Positions 41,147 to 53,200 of a DNA stretch of 64,000 bases are shown here, one piece after another (the stretch's first letter is position 1; the number at the start of each line of letters is the position of its first letter). A model generated the notes under the pieces. That model ran no database searches. It was not told the origin of the DNA and was given only the letters and a program-made list of their open reading frames with translations. The stretch is from Takifugu bimaculatus. Taxonomy: Eukaryota > Chordata > Actinopteri > Tetraodontiformes > Tetraodontidae. The DNA is taken from assembly GCA_004026145.2 (NCBI GenBank), contig CP034991.1:10645610-10709609 (forward strand), in the 5' to 3' direction. A program made the position numbers and the translations under genes.

Positions 41147-44100
41147 ATGGCTTTGTCATTCGAAGGAAGAGTCGTCCTGGTTACCGGAGCAGGAGGAGGT
41201 ATACTCGAAAGAAAACACAGTTGGACGTCAGCAAGAATGAAATAGCTGCTAACTGCCTGCTAGTTATGCCCATAGTGGATTTGTAGCGTTAGTTGTTCGT
41301 GCCAAAACACGTTCTGAATAACAACGCTGCTAACTTAAGTGTGCGAGTTCGTCTTTGCCATCGATTTGATAATCGCTGGCTGTTCTGTTGACCGCTATCG
41401 GACCGACGCGACCCTAAACCTTAAACTAATCAGCCACGGTGAAACTGCACCAAACACCGAGAGCATGAACGCTGCATCACGCATTGTTTTTAGAGCAGGA
41501 AGATTAAAGTCCATGCATGTGGTCCAGTGGGGCTATCGCGCTAGAGAGAGTGGGTCACAGGGCACCTGCAGAAAGTTCAAACCTGACTGTTGTGTTTGTC
41601 TCCACAGGACTCGGCAGGGAATATGCCCTGGCCTTTGCTGAAAGAGGAGCCTCTGTTGTAGGTGATTAAGGCTCTTCATAGTTTGGTGATGTGCTCAAAT
41701 GCTGCCGCAAAGCCCCTCAGCTTCACCACTTTTAATTGGCAACTGTTTTGTCCCTCTTACTATTGGACCAAGCAGCGTCTAAAAGGCTGTGTTTCCATTT
41801 AGATGGTGTAAATATTGATAATTATATAATACAATGATAATGTCCATGATCACACCTAAGGAAGATGATATGAAGCAGATTCTCAATCACGTAACTGAAT
41901 CTTAAATTGTCCCCAAGAGCTGATTTGTTTTGTTTTGTATTATGGTTCTTTTAAAAAGCATAGAACTTTGTTTGTGCCTAAAGATCCATTTATTCCTGCA
42001 GCGTGGATGATCGCTTTGTTTGATATGATGGCAGGAAGGAAAACCTCGCAGACATGTTAAAAGCCTGCAGTGAATAACAGGCTAACGTTAGTTTCACTGT
42101 CCTTCACAAAAACCCCCAAAAGTTATAATAATTTGAAGCATTTAAAACTTTCTAAACACATTTTCATGTGTCGCTTTAAAAAACTGCCTCGCAAAAGTAA
42201 AAACATTTGGTGAGGTGAAGAACAGTTTTAGCTAAATTCTTCCTCCAACATAATCATTTATTGGGATTTGCAGAACTTGCCTATTATTGCTATTGCTTAT
42301 TATCTTTCTCTTCGTTTTGAAATAAAGTGAATGACCTTGGAGGAAACGCTAAGGGGGGTGGAAAGAGCTCTGCAGCGGCTGATAAGGTGGTGGAGGAGAT
42401 AAGAGCCAAAGGAGGCAAGGCCGTGGCCAACTATGGTGAGAAGTTTGGACTCTTCTTGTCCCCAGTTTTCTTTTGCATGTTGTTTTTGCCTGGTTTCTTC
42501 TTCTGCTGACAATGTAGAACTTTGAGTTGAAAGTTCACATCTCCATGAAAAGTGAGAGCAGAAATCTTTAAACTGTGTTGCTCAGCAGGATCCTGGTTAA
42601 AGAGGCGAGAGGTGAATGTTGTTATTAAATGTTTCCCTCCAGTCACATTTATATTTTTATCTTTATTCCTTTATTTGTGTTTATAAGTCGGCATGAGTCC
42701 AGTTAAGGGCCAGATTGAAGACTGAGGCTAGATAAGGTGTTCTGAGCAGCTGAGATTCCAAACAGAGGAAGTTTAGTGCCAAGTGAAATTTAAATGAGTA
42801 AACATGGAGCCCATTCACACATTTGCACAGATTCTGTCGAAGATGGAGAAAAATTGATCCAGTCAGCCCTAAAAGAGTTTGGAAGAATCGGTGAGTGTTG
42901 TGTTATTTACAATGTTTTTGCAGTTTTCACTCACCTCAGGTCTTATTGAGCTCACTATTGTTGTTTTTACCCAGTTTGAATGAATTATTGACACATCTTG
43001 TTAAATATCGTTTCTCCAGATGTTGTTGTAAACAATGCTGGGTAAGTTATTTTCCACTTTCCACATTTTACCAAGTATAATTGCTTATGTGGGTAGAGGA
43101 CTCTAAAATCATCATAAGAAGCAGCTGAAATGTTGCATTGTTCTTTCGAAAAACTTGGTGTCTGCTTTATCATTATAAAGGATTCTTCGCGACCGCTCGT
43201 TTGCCAGGACCAGCGACTTAGACTGGGGTAAATTTATGATTTAAAAAACATCATTTCTGACCTCAATCTTTGTGAGTTTGCACGTCACAAAACTGCAGTT
43301 TCTATTTAGAAATGACATTTTGAACACAAGCAATAAAAGCTTGTTAATAAGTTCACATTTTAATCTTTAAAACAACTCCCCCCCCCCAAAAAAAATCTCA
43401 TTTAATACTAAAATAAGTGTGTTTGAATGCACTAGCTTCCCTTCGGGTCAGGCTGTGCATCAGCATGATGGTAAATGGCATCTAAATGTCAAAAATGACT
43501 TTAGGATGATCTTTTGGGGCGTCGTCCCTTTAGGTCTCATCTAATGTCATTCCATCTAAATTTGAGACCACAATTTACTGGACTCCATCTGCAACCTTTG
43601 GCCTTATCGGAGCAGATGTGTCTTCTCTTTTATTACAGATGCTGTTTCATGCATTGACTCTGAGCTATTTTTTAAATTTGAATATCAACCTTGGGTTTAT
43701 TGAATAGGCGAGTTAACACCTATTAATAATATAAGTGGTGGTTCCCTGCTCGTGGATTTTCGGCCCACATTTTAGCAGCACAACTGGAGTCAAATAGTTT
43801 TCTTCATATACCATCAGGCTCTAAAGCAAATAGTCTCTGAAGGAATATTGACAGTCTTCTGATGATAGATGTAACACACAGGGTTGCATTGGAATATTTA
43901 TATGGAGGTTTTTTTGTTTGTTTTTCAAGACCTGATTCATCGAATTCATTTGAGGGGCTCCTTTTTGGTGACGCGCGCTGCCTGGGACCACATGAAGAAA
44001 CAAAAGTTTGGCAGGTGAGGAAACTACAAGCGGAGTTATGTAGATCAAAAGTATTTATTTTAAGCCACAGAGACCTGTTGTCTTCCCAAACAGCAAGATC

Positions 44101-47100
44101 TCAAAAATATTTGTTTTTCCACTTTAAATGCAGTCTTGAGGATACACAAGGAGCGAGTATTTTCAGACGGGCTCTTTTATGTTCTTATTTTGGTCTTAGT
44201 CGCTTGATAACTCTTTTTACGGCTAAATTCTTATGCAGAAGCATCTACGAACTCGAGTTTAATTAGCTTGAAGTTGCACAGTGAGCACAATATGAGGACT
44301 AGCTGACATTTAAGTCTTCTAAGTGGTGTCCTCTGGTCAGAAGATGCTGGCGTTGAAGATCTTCCTCCCAATGTTCTCTGCCTCTTCAGAGGCCTCTTCA
44401 GTTACAAGCGACGTGTCCAAGGGATAATTTATACCAGGCCTAAAGCTGCGAGTGAGGAGCGTGCAGATGATGATTTAGTCATGTTTGTGAAGACCCATCA
44501 GCTGTTTATCAAAGGTGATAAAAATGCCACCGTCTTGAGCCGTCGGCCCATGCGGAGCGTGTCCATTTATTCTGAACAGCGGGACCCAGATGAACCCCAA
44601 ACGGGGCCGATCGGCATTAATGTAGCTAAACACTGGTGCTTGCCTTTGGTGGTAATGAGTACGGTTTGTCTTCTCCGAAGGGCTTGTTAAGTTTTGTGTG
44701 TTTTTGAATTCTGATCAGCGGAAGAAGGTCGCGTGCAGCTTTGCCGCCTCGTTCCTCCAGGTAACGGATGCCCTTCACGGCAGCACGGCAGCCGCTCGGC
44801 ATCACCAGCAGCTCTTCAACGACCTTCTGGAAAGCTTCTCTAAGTTAAACATCATGGATATTTGTTTTTCACACAGTTACAGTTGGGGGAAGTGATTGGA
44901 AAAACAAGCAGCTTTTTTGGTTCACGCCATCTCCAGGTCACCTGCGACCTCTTTGGCGTCGTTCTTTGGCTGTCGTGTTCGCTGACTTGTTTCCTCTGCT
45001 GATTGGTCAGAATCATCATGACCACTTCGGCCGCGGGCATCTACGGTAACTTCGGTCAGTCCAACTACAGCGCTGCCAAGCTGGGCCTGCTGGGGCTGGC
45101 CAACACCCTGGCCATCGAGGGAAGTAAACACAACATCTACTGCAACACGATTGCCCCGGTGGCTGGATCACGCCTCACGGAGACTGTGATGCCTCCAGGT
45201 GAGCGGAGAGCTTTATCAGCTTACCTAAACTATTATTATGGGCTTCTGCTCAGTGTTGAGTGGATGCTGTTGATGCAAAATGTGTATTTAAACCATCGGT
45301 TTAATGAGCAGCTGCCTGCAGTGACCTGATAATAGGCTGCTGTGGCGGACGTCTGCTCTTAAATACATTCGAGCTCTGTTTTAAACCCAAACCTCAGAAT
45401 GACAAACTTGTCCGCTGTTTTTTTAAGAGGCCATCTTTTCGACTTTGTCTGCTGTGCTTCGTGTGAGGATCCCGGGAGACCGCGAACGCGTTTTCGTTTG
45501 TTTACCAACCCACCCGAACCCAGCGGCCGTATATAGACAGGCGTAATGAGCATATTGGTCTCGCTCTGTGGCTGCGGCCCTGTTGACAGGGGTATAAATG
45601 GGAGATTAAAGGAATGGTTTTGCCGGCCTGCTGCGCGGGTCCGCAGGAGCATCTGTCACCTTGCGCTGTGCCAACTGTCGCAGCATGGCCTCCCCTCACT
45701 AGATAACAGTTCCATATGTTTGCTTTCACCACCTCACTCAGTCAGGTTCTTCTAAAAATAAGCATCAGTAATAATCTTGCTAAACACTGCAGACGAATCA
45801 GGGTTCATGCGCCTCCTCCACTGCGCTTGTTTACTCAGAGGCTTTGGTTCGTGTTGTTGTTCAACCTCAAACTGTTCACACCAAGAATTACGTCAGGGAC
45901 TGACTTGATTCCATCCCACTAGAACATAAGGATCTTTTCTTGCATTACTCATTGCAAGGTCAAGTTTTTACATCTTACACTGTTTCCTCGTGCACAGTCC
46001 TGCATGTTTGCAGTGAAACATTACTCGGTTAGTCTGGCTTTTTGTTTTTAAAAACCTATTTCAGTGTTATTTTGTTGGTATTTTTCTAATTGCCTTATTG
46101 TTTTCACTCTAATCTCTATTTACATATTACAAAAATGAAAGCGGACAGTAGACACCCACGATCATTAACCCTTTAACGGATGGAAAATATGTCATTTCTG
46201 TTTGATTATGTATACTATTAAAGGTATGTTCTTTAATCACATATGGCATACTTTATTTAGGGTGTATAAAGATGCATTGAGGCTTTTGAGCAGTGGCTCT
46301 GGTAGGCGGTAATGAATAATCCAGCCTGCACAGAAGGCTTTTGTAGTTTAACATGCAGTCACATTCTGCTGAATCTGAAATATTCTGCTGCTGTTGGATC
46401 TTAACATCATTGTAGAATTGCTAAGCAACAAGCGACTAAACTTCTGCAGGACCTACAGATGCATTGTTCTCTCTTATAGAACTAACGCGCTCTTTTATTT
46501 CACCCCGTGTTGCATTCAGACCTGGTGGCCTCGCTGAAGCCCGAGTACGTGGCTCCCTTGGTTCTCTGGCTCTGCCACGAACAGTGCCAAGAAAATGGAG
46601 GACTTTTTGAGGTATAAAGAATGCATGCTACCATTGTGCTGTCTGCTGCTGCACGTCTTTTACCTCTACAGGAATGTATTTTACTATTTTCCATCTGTAT
46701 GTTGACTCATCCTCTCGTATCTGTATTCAGGTTGGTGCAGGCTGGGTCGGTAAATGTGAGTACTGTTCATATTTCCTGAGGAGTTTCCTTTGTGTTATTC
46801 CTCCGACTCTGGTTCACTAATACTGTATGTGTTGGTGGTTGTGCCGTGCACTGACCTCCTTATTTGTGTGTCCATGTGTGCAGTGCGCTGGGAGCGCTCC
46901 CAGGGCCAAATCATGAGACAGAAGAGCAGACCCATGACTCCTGAGGCGGTCAGGGACCAGTGGGATAAAATCTGTGATTTCACAGATGCCACCAAGCCGA
47001 CCACCATTCAAGGTCAGCACGCACTGGGGTCGATCACAGTTTGTTATATTCACAGGGGAAAACATTCACACAAGCAGGTTTGCTAAGTGAGCAATAAAAA

Positions 47101-50100
47101 CAAAGATGCCACGATAAGTAAGACCGCTCACTCGTTTGCGATTTGGTCCTGGTACTGTTTTTATTTTTTTAATGTGTTATTAAAGGGATTGAAATAGTTG
47201 GGCTGGTTTCTGCCTCGCAGGTATCAAAATTAAAGCGATAAAATCAGTCTGTATGATTGACAGCGGCGGCTACTGAAAATGGGTGTTGAATATTTTTGCA
47301 AATGAGTCAGTGTGGTGGATCATGTCTCTGAAAATCAAATCTGTGCTGCAGAAAGACAGAAATGACCCATTTTGGAAGACAATCTAATGTGGCCCAGATG
47401 TCACAATTAAAATAAAATAAATCCCACATATCAGCTGTTATGGCCTGTGCCCACATCACGTAGCGAGCTGTCAGACTGAGAACTGACAGAGCACAGCTTA
47501 TGTTGTTAAATGCATGAGTGAAGGACGGCACAGCACTGAATTTTAATGACCCCCATCATTTCCAACAGGCCTCATTTGAACAAGAGGGTGGCACCTGTTG
47601 ATCATTGTTCCTCTCCCCCTCTGCCATCCCTCACCACGTGCACAGATGTGCATTCAAAGATTAGAATTAACAGACAAGGGTTGCTTTCCAGGGGGCGCGC
47701 TGACCTCATTAGCGAACGCCTCCTCATTTGCAGCTTATTAGAGTAACTTGTTGCTGCCTCTGCTGTGCACCTGCAGCCATTATTGCTCTGGGTCTTCCCA
47801 CTCCCACTTTTCTGTTCCTCCCCTTGTTTGTTCTCCATTTATCCATTCGTCCATTGTGTCGAGTCAGGTTTTTTTTCCGTTAAACTGAGAACCCTGTGAT
47901 ATGCGCAGAGCTCTCAAACCTCCGAAGGTTTTACACATTCTAACAGGTAACAAACAAAACAAAACAATGTTTTCATGCTTGACTAATGCTCGTTCGTACT
48001 TCGTGTGCAGTCTTGAGGTCTTTTTGTGTCTGTGTGTGTGTGTGTGTGTTTTTATTTAAATGAGAGGTGGCGAGCAAATATTCATGTGCGGGCAGGATCA
48101 CTTATGTACCAGAGCTGACAGCTTTGGAGCAATGTCAGCTCTGGGATGGATCTGTCAATTGTCAGTGGGCTTGTTTACATAAGCAGAAGCCATTTGCATA
48201 ATATCAACACGTCTCGTTCGGCTGTACGTTACTTGTGGCATCACAGATGGAATATGACCGGCGATAATGAGCCGCGGCGATGTCGAATAATCTCATCTGG
48301 CACCTCTCCGTCTGCGGCTTCTGGCGGGTTCATGTGTCATCTCTCCAATTTGTTCAGAGTCTCTGCAGGCGTTTGTGAGCGTGCTGTCTCGGGTGGACGC
48401 GGGGGGACAAGTCGAGGCCCCTCCATCGGCCGCCGCCGCCGCCACTGCTTCGGGGATCAATCCTGTGAGTAGAGATTACACCGCTGATTGTTGGCTAATT
48501 TAATATGAATGCCAAAAAAACCATCCAAAACAGCACCGCCAAAACTAACTGGTTAACTGGTTTGGTGGCGTCTGTGCTTGTAAATGCTTTTTCTGTGGGG
48601 CGTGAGTGTGATTTCCTCCCCTGGAATCTGTGAAGATCATAGAATGATGTGTATTATTATATCGGTGTGCAGGAGCTGTCTGCAGGATGTGTCAGATTAG
48701 GATTACAGGCTCAAAGCTCTCCGCAGCCTTTGGCACCTCCATCACTGAGTATCTCATATTGGAATCAATTCTTCTGATACAAATTCTAATCGTAAAAACT
48801 CGAATAATAAAACTCTTCAGAAACTTACCTTCAATAACCCAAAGTCTTTATTTCATATCGTTTAGACTTTTGTGTAATTGCTTGGGCTCTTAAAGAGTTT
48901 GGGGGTCAGACTGAACTGTTTGAATGTAAGAGGTCAAAGGTTATCTCGAATCAATGATCAGATTCCATTTTATGGTCTCGGGTCAAACTCTAAGGTTATT
49001 TACCTCAAAATAACCTCTTGACCAGGTATGGAGCAGAAATAAATCAATAAATCAATAAGTGTACTTGGCATAAATATTCAGGCCTGAAATTGAGATTCAG
49101 GCCGAGGATCTGTCGTCGTGCTGGGAATCCTAACATGGATGTGAGGGACAGCGGAGCCGCATTTATGCTGTTTTACGGCTCAAAGGTCAAAGAGCTGCTT
49201 CTACTTTACGAACACACGGGGAGATTAGATCAGATTAGATGAGATCTGGCTGTTGAGCACTGCCGGGAGGAAGAGGCGCACCGGGAATCTCTGCTCCCGG
49301 TCCTCAGCGATGGTTGTTGCGCCTCGTCATGCCGAGCACAGAGCTGATGCTTCGTTCCTTTTATCCCCTCCACCTCCATCCCTTCTGTGTCGTCCTGCCG
49401 CCACCTTGGTGACGTAATTCAGCAACAGATAACGCGCAGCGTTGCCGGGGCAGGTACGGCACGCGCTCATCCTGGGAGTGACGCAGCAAACAAAACGCCG
49501 CCCAATTAACTTCTCGCCATCCTGCGAGGCTCAACGTTTCTGCAGCTGCTTCATGTCTGGAGCTTTTTGGTGTAATCGTTTGAATTTCTGAGCATTTTTG
49601 TTTACTGACGGATCGGAAACAGCAGCGCCAACATGGAGGAATATTCACTTTTTCCATAAAGGGGTTGATGTTCAGCTGCTGCGATCTGGGGGGGGGGCAT
49701 TTTAAGAGGAAGAGGGGGTAATAAAAGAGAAATATCAAATGAGAAATACTGGATATAATGCAGGATTATCCATGTGGAGAAGCGTCTGGGCCAGAATGCT
49801 CGCCACACCATGAAATCGTGTTCCTAATTCGCACAGTTCAATGCGCGATTCGCATCCTGCATCACTGGGATCAAACCAGTTCGCTGGCAGGAATTACGAG
49901 GTTTCACAGATGCGTTGGGAAAGTCGCAAACTTCATTAGCTTTTTTTTTTTTTTTTTTTCACCATATTTTTATGTCAAACCTATAATGTGCATTGGAACC
50001 AGAAAGATGGGGGGGAAACCAGTGCACGCTTTTTATGCATTTCACTGGAGAAGTGAGGACATTACTGGGACGTGAGGACATTACTGGGACGCGAGGACAT

Positions 50101-50228
50101 TACTGGGACGCGAGGACATTTTGGCTGGTTCAGACTTGGTGTTAAGCTTAGATTTAGGTTGGAGTTATGAGGGTGTCATGGACTTGTGATTGGATTGTGT
50201 TTATAAAGTCCTCACCAACAGGGAAATA

Positions 50229-50293
<65 letters not shown>

Positions 50294-53200
50294 CATGCGT
50301 GCGTGCTTGGGAGATTGGAACAGAGTAATGGTGAAGCCTGAAGGCAGACATCACTAGCGCGTCCTCAGCTGACCTATTTGTGCCAAACATCCTGTATATT
50401 TTATTTTAAACTCATTCGGTGCCACTTTTATGCAGTATAAATAAATGATTTGATTATTAATAATAGCTTTTTTCCCCATTACATGAATAAAAAGAGGGCA
50501 AAATGTTTTACCCCATCAGCTCCACTCAATTTTGCAGGTTTCTGCTTATTTACCATTTGAACAACTTAGTAAATTCGTTTTATGTTTCAGTGCCTCCATG
50601 GAAATATGACCGTCTAGTTTTTAAGCACTAAAATTGATGCAGCCTTTCTCTCCTCTTTTTCTCCCTCTGTCTCTCATCTCCTCTCTTTCTCTCCTTTCCT
50701 CCCTCTTCCTCCTCCTCTTCCTCAGGCTTTGGCTGTAGGACAAAAACTGCCTGTTTCCACCTTCAACTTTAACCACACTCAGTGTATCCTGTATGCGTTG
50801 GGGGTGGGGATGTCCACCAAAGACCCCGACCATCTCAGGTACGTGTTGTCCTCAAACTTGGGGGTGAACAGGTTTGTGTGTGTGTGTGTGTGTGTGTGTA
50901 TCTACATCATGTGTGAACGCATCTTTTCTTTGATGCTCCTCTGCTCATGAAGGTTCCTGTATGAAGGTCATCCAGACTTCAGCTGCCTCCCCACCTTCGG
51001 GGTCATTCCCTCCCAGGCGGCCATGATGGACGGTGGTCTGGCTTCCATCCCTGGACTCAACATTGATTTCACACAGGTTAGAAACCTCTCACAGGGGCAG
51101 CCATCATGCAAGGTTAAAGGTCATCATTACAATAATGCCTGTGAAGCCTTTACCATTGTTGACTCTAGCTGCTGTGCTGTTGTGCATCAGGTCTTACACG
51201 GGGAACAGTACCTGGAGTTCTACAGGCCTTTACCAACCTCAGGTATTTGTCTTTTCTGAATCCACCATGACTGTGACAATCGGAGCTTTGATCTCTGACT
51301 TTAGGTCGGGCCTCTCGTGGGTTTTCATCCCTGTCAGGGATCAGAAACCTAACGTTTGAATGGTAAATTGCCCTTTCAGGCACGCTGACCTCTGAGGCCA
51401 CCATAGCAGACGTGTTGGACAAAGGATCCGGAGCCGTCATCCTCTTGGATGGTGAGTGTCAAAGCCTTTAAAGCCGCCCCGAGTGTGCTCCAAAACTCAT
51501 TTCTTTTCATCGCTTTAATGTTCCTTTTCCACAAAATTGCCTCTTAGACCAAACTAATGAAAGCTAATTCACAGCCGGCGTCTGCGGGGATGGAAATAAG
51601 GGGCTGAGAAGCGCTCGCGTTGGAGATGGATCATATTAGATACTCTGATCTATAATGAGTCCGACTTAAAACAAATAACGCGGGACCTCGGCTTCCCCGA
51701 GGAATCACGGGGGGGATTTTGCTGTCATTCCCTTCCACGTCTCCGGTTGGGCCCCGGGAGGGGAAGTTATTTGCGGGTGTGATGACAAGTGACAGTTCAT
51801 GTCCCGCAGAAGAAGCCCCCCCCCCCCAGCCTCCGTCTCCATGATTCTACTTTGACTGGAACTGAGGAAATTACCCATCCAGTCTGGGCCCGATTGCTTC
51901 CGAAGGCACTAATTGTTTCCTCCTCCGCTGCCCCAGTTTTACTGTAAACGCCAACAGTCGTTCCTCACTTCTGCTGTGGTGGTGAAACCTGTGAACGGGC
52001 TGTTGCCGTGGTTTCAGCGTGCCGCTTCTGCTCCACAGTGAACACCTACAGCGGCGGGGAGCTGATCTGCTACAACCAGTTTTCCGTGTTTGTGGTCGGA
52101 GCGGGAAGATTCGGAGGGACGCGCACGTCTGCCAAAGCCAAAGTACGACGACGGACGCACGGCGGGACCGCCTCACTGAATCCGCCGCCTGATTCGTTTC
52201 GCTGGTTTTATTTCTTTCAGGCGCCTCTGCCGCCGCCTAAACGGGCACCAGACGCCGTGGTAACCGACTGCACCACGAGGGACCAAGTGAGTGAGGCTTT
52301 AACTGCAGAGTTTAGCCAGGCTGTTCATGTGGGGGGGGGGGGGGGGGTGAGAACCTCTAAAGTGCTTTAGAGCATATGCAGAAATTTGCAGAAGTCTTAA
52401 TAACAAAGTGTGACACAGCAGAAAAGAGTGGGGGGGGGGGGATTCCCTTCAGGAATTTAAATGACTAACAAGAGCATCGCTTCAAAGAGATGATCTTTTT
52501 ACATTTTTGGTGGGAACCTTTGTGATGGTTCCTGTTAACGCCGCGGGGGTGAAAGGTTAAGACAGTTGTCCTGTGGTTCCAGGCCGCTCTGTACCGCCTG
52601 AGTGGGGACTGGAACCCTCTTCATATCGACCCCGGCTTCGCTGCCATGGGAGGTGAGGCTCCATCCCACATAACCCACAACTCTGAATTAGTAGTATTAT
52701 TATTTTGGGTGTTTTTTTTTTCTGTGGGATTTCAGGTCAAATCGTGTTTTGGTCTTAAACGCGCCGCACTTTAAAATTCTCTTTGTTCAGGCTTCAAGGC
52801 TCCCATCTTGCACGGCTTGTGCTCTTTTGGTTTCGCGGCCAGACATGTCCTCAAGCAGTTTGCCAACAACGACCCCTCCAGATTTAAAGCGATCAAGGTA
52901 GGGCGTGATTTTAAACCCCTTCATCCATTTTAATGAACCTCCGCCGCCTCGCGTTGGACCCGCAGCAAACAACTTTCAGGACCGGGAGGAAACCCATCAC
53001 GATCTGGAGAACTCCTCCTCGCTCGACCCTGGATTTATTCAGGAAAACTCACACACGCCGTGTTCATTGTATTTGCTGTGCTACTTCAGAGCTGACCGGC
53101 TTGTCCCCCCTCCCAGGTCCGCTTTGCGAAGCCAGTGATGCCCGGCCAGTCGCTCCAGACCGCCATGTGGAAGGAAGGCAGCAGGATCCACATCGAATGC

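Larger units (their letters stand above)
47013..48357 (+). other. hsd17b4 intron 11 (1.3 kb), possible enhancer
   Basis: The intron joins the exon ending ...TKPTTIQ to the poorly conserved linker exon. It has a PBX-MEIS site at 47254 and, at 48070-48200, a cluster of POU, forkhead and TALE-type motifs. A short GT run lies near 48032. Confidence 0.5.
48465..50725 (+). other. hsd17b4 intron 12 (2.3 kb)
   Basis: The largest intron of the gene. It contains a 19-bp tandem repeat at 50053, a GT microsatellite at 50231 and a pyrimidine-rich tract just before the next exon. No other feature is recognised. Confidence 0.75.

Noticed and set aside
50053..50120. Short direct repeats considered as a CRISPR array
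   Set aside because: Copies are head to tail without spacers, in an intron of a vertebrate gene.
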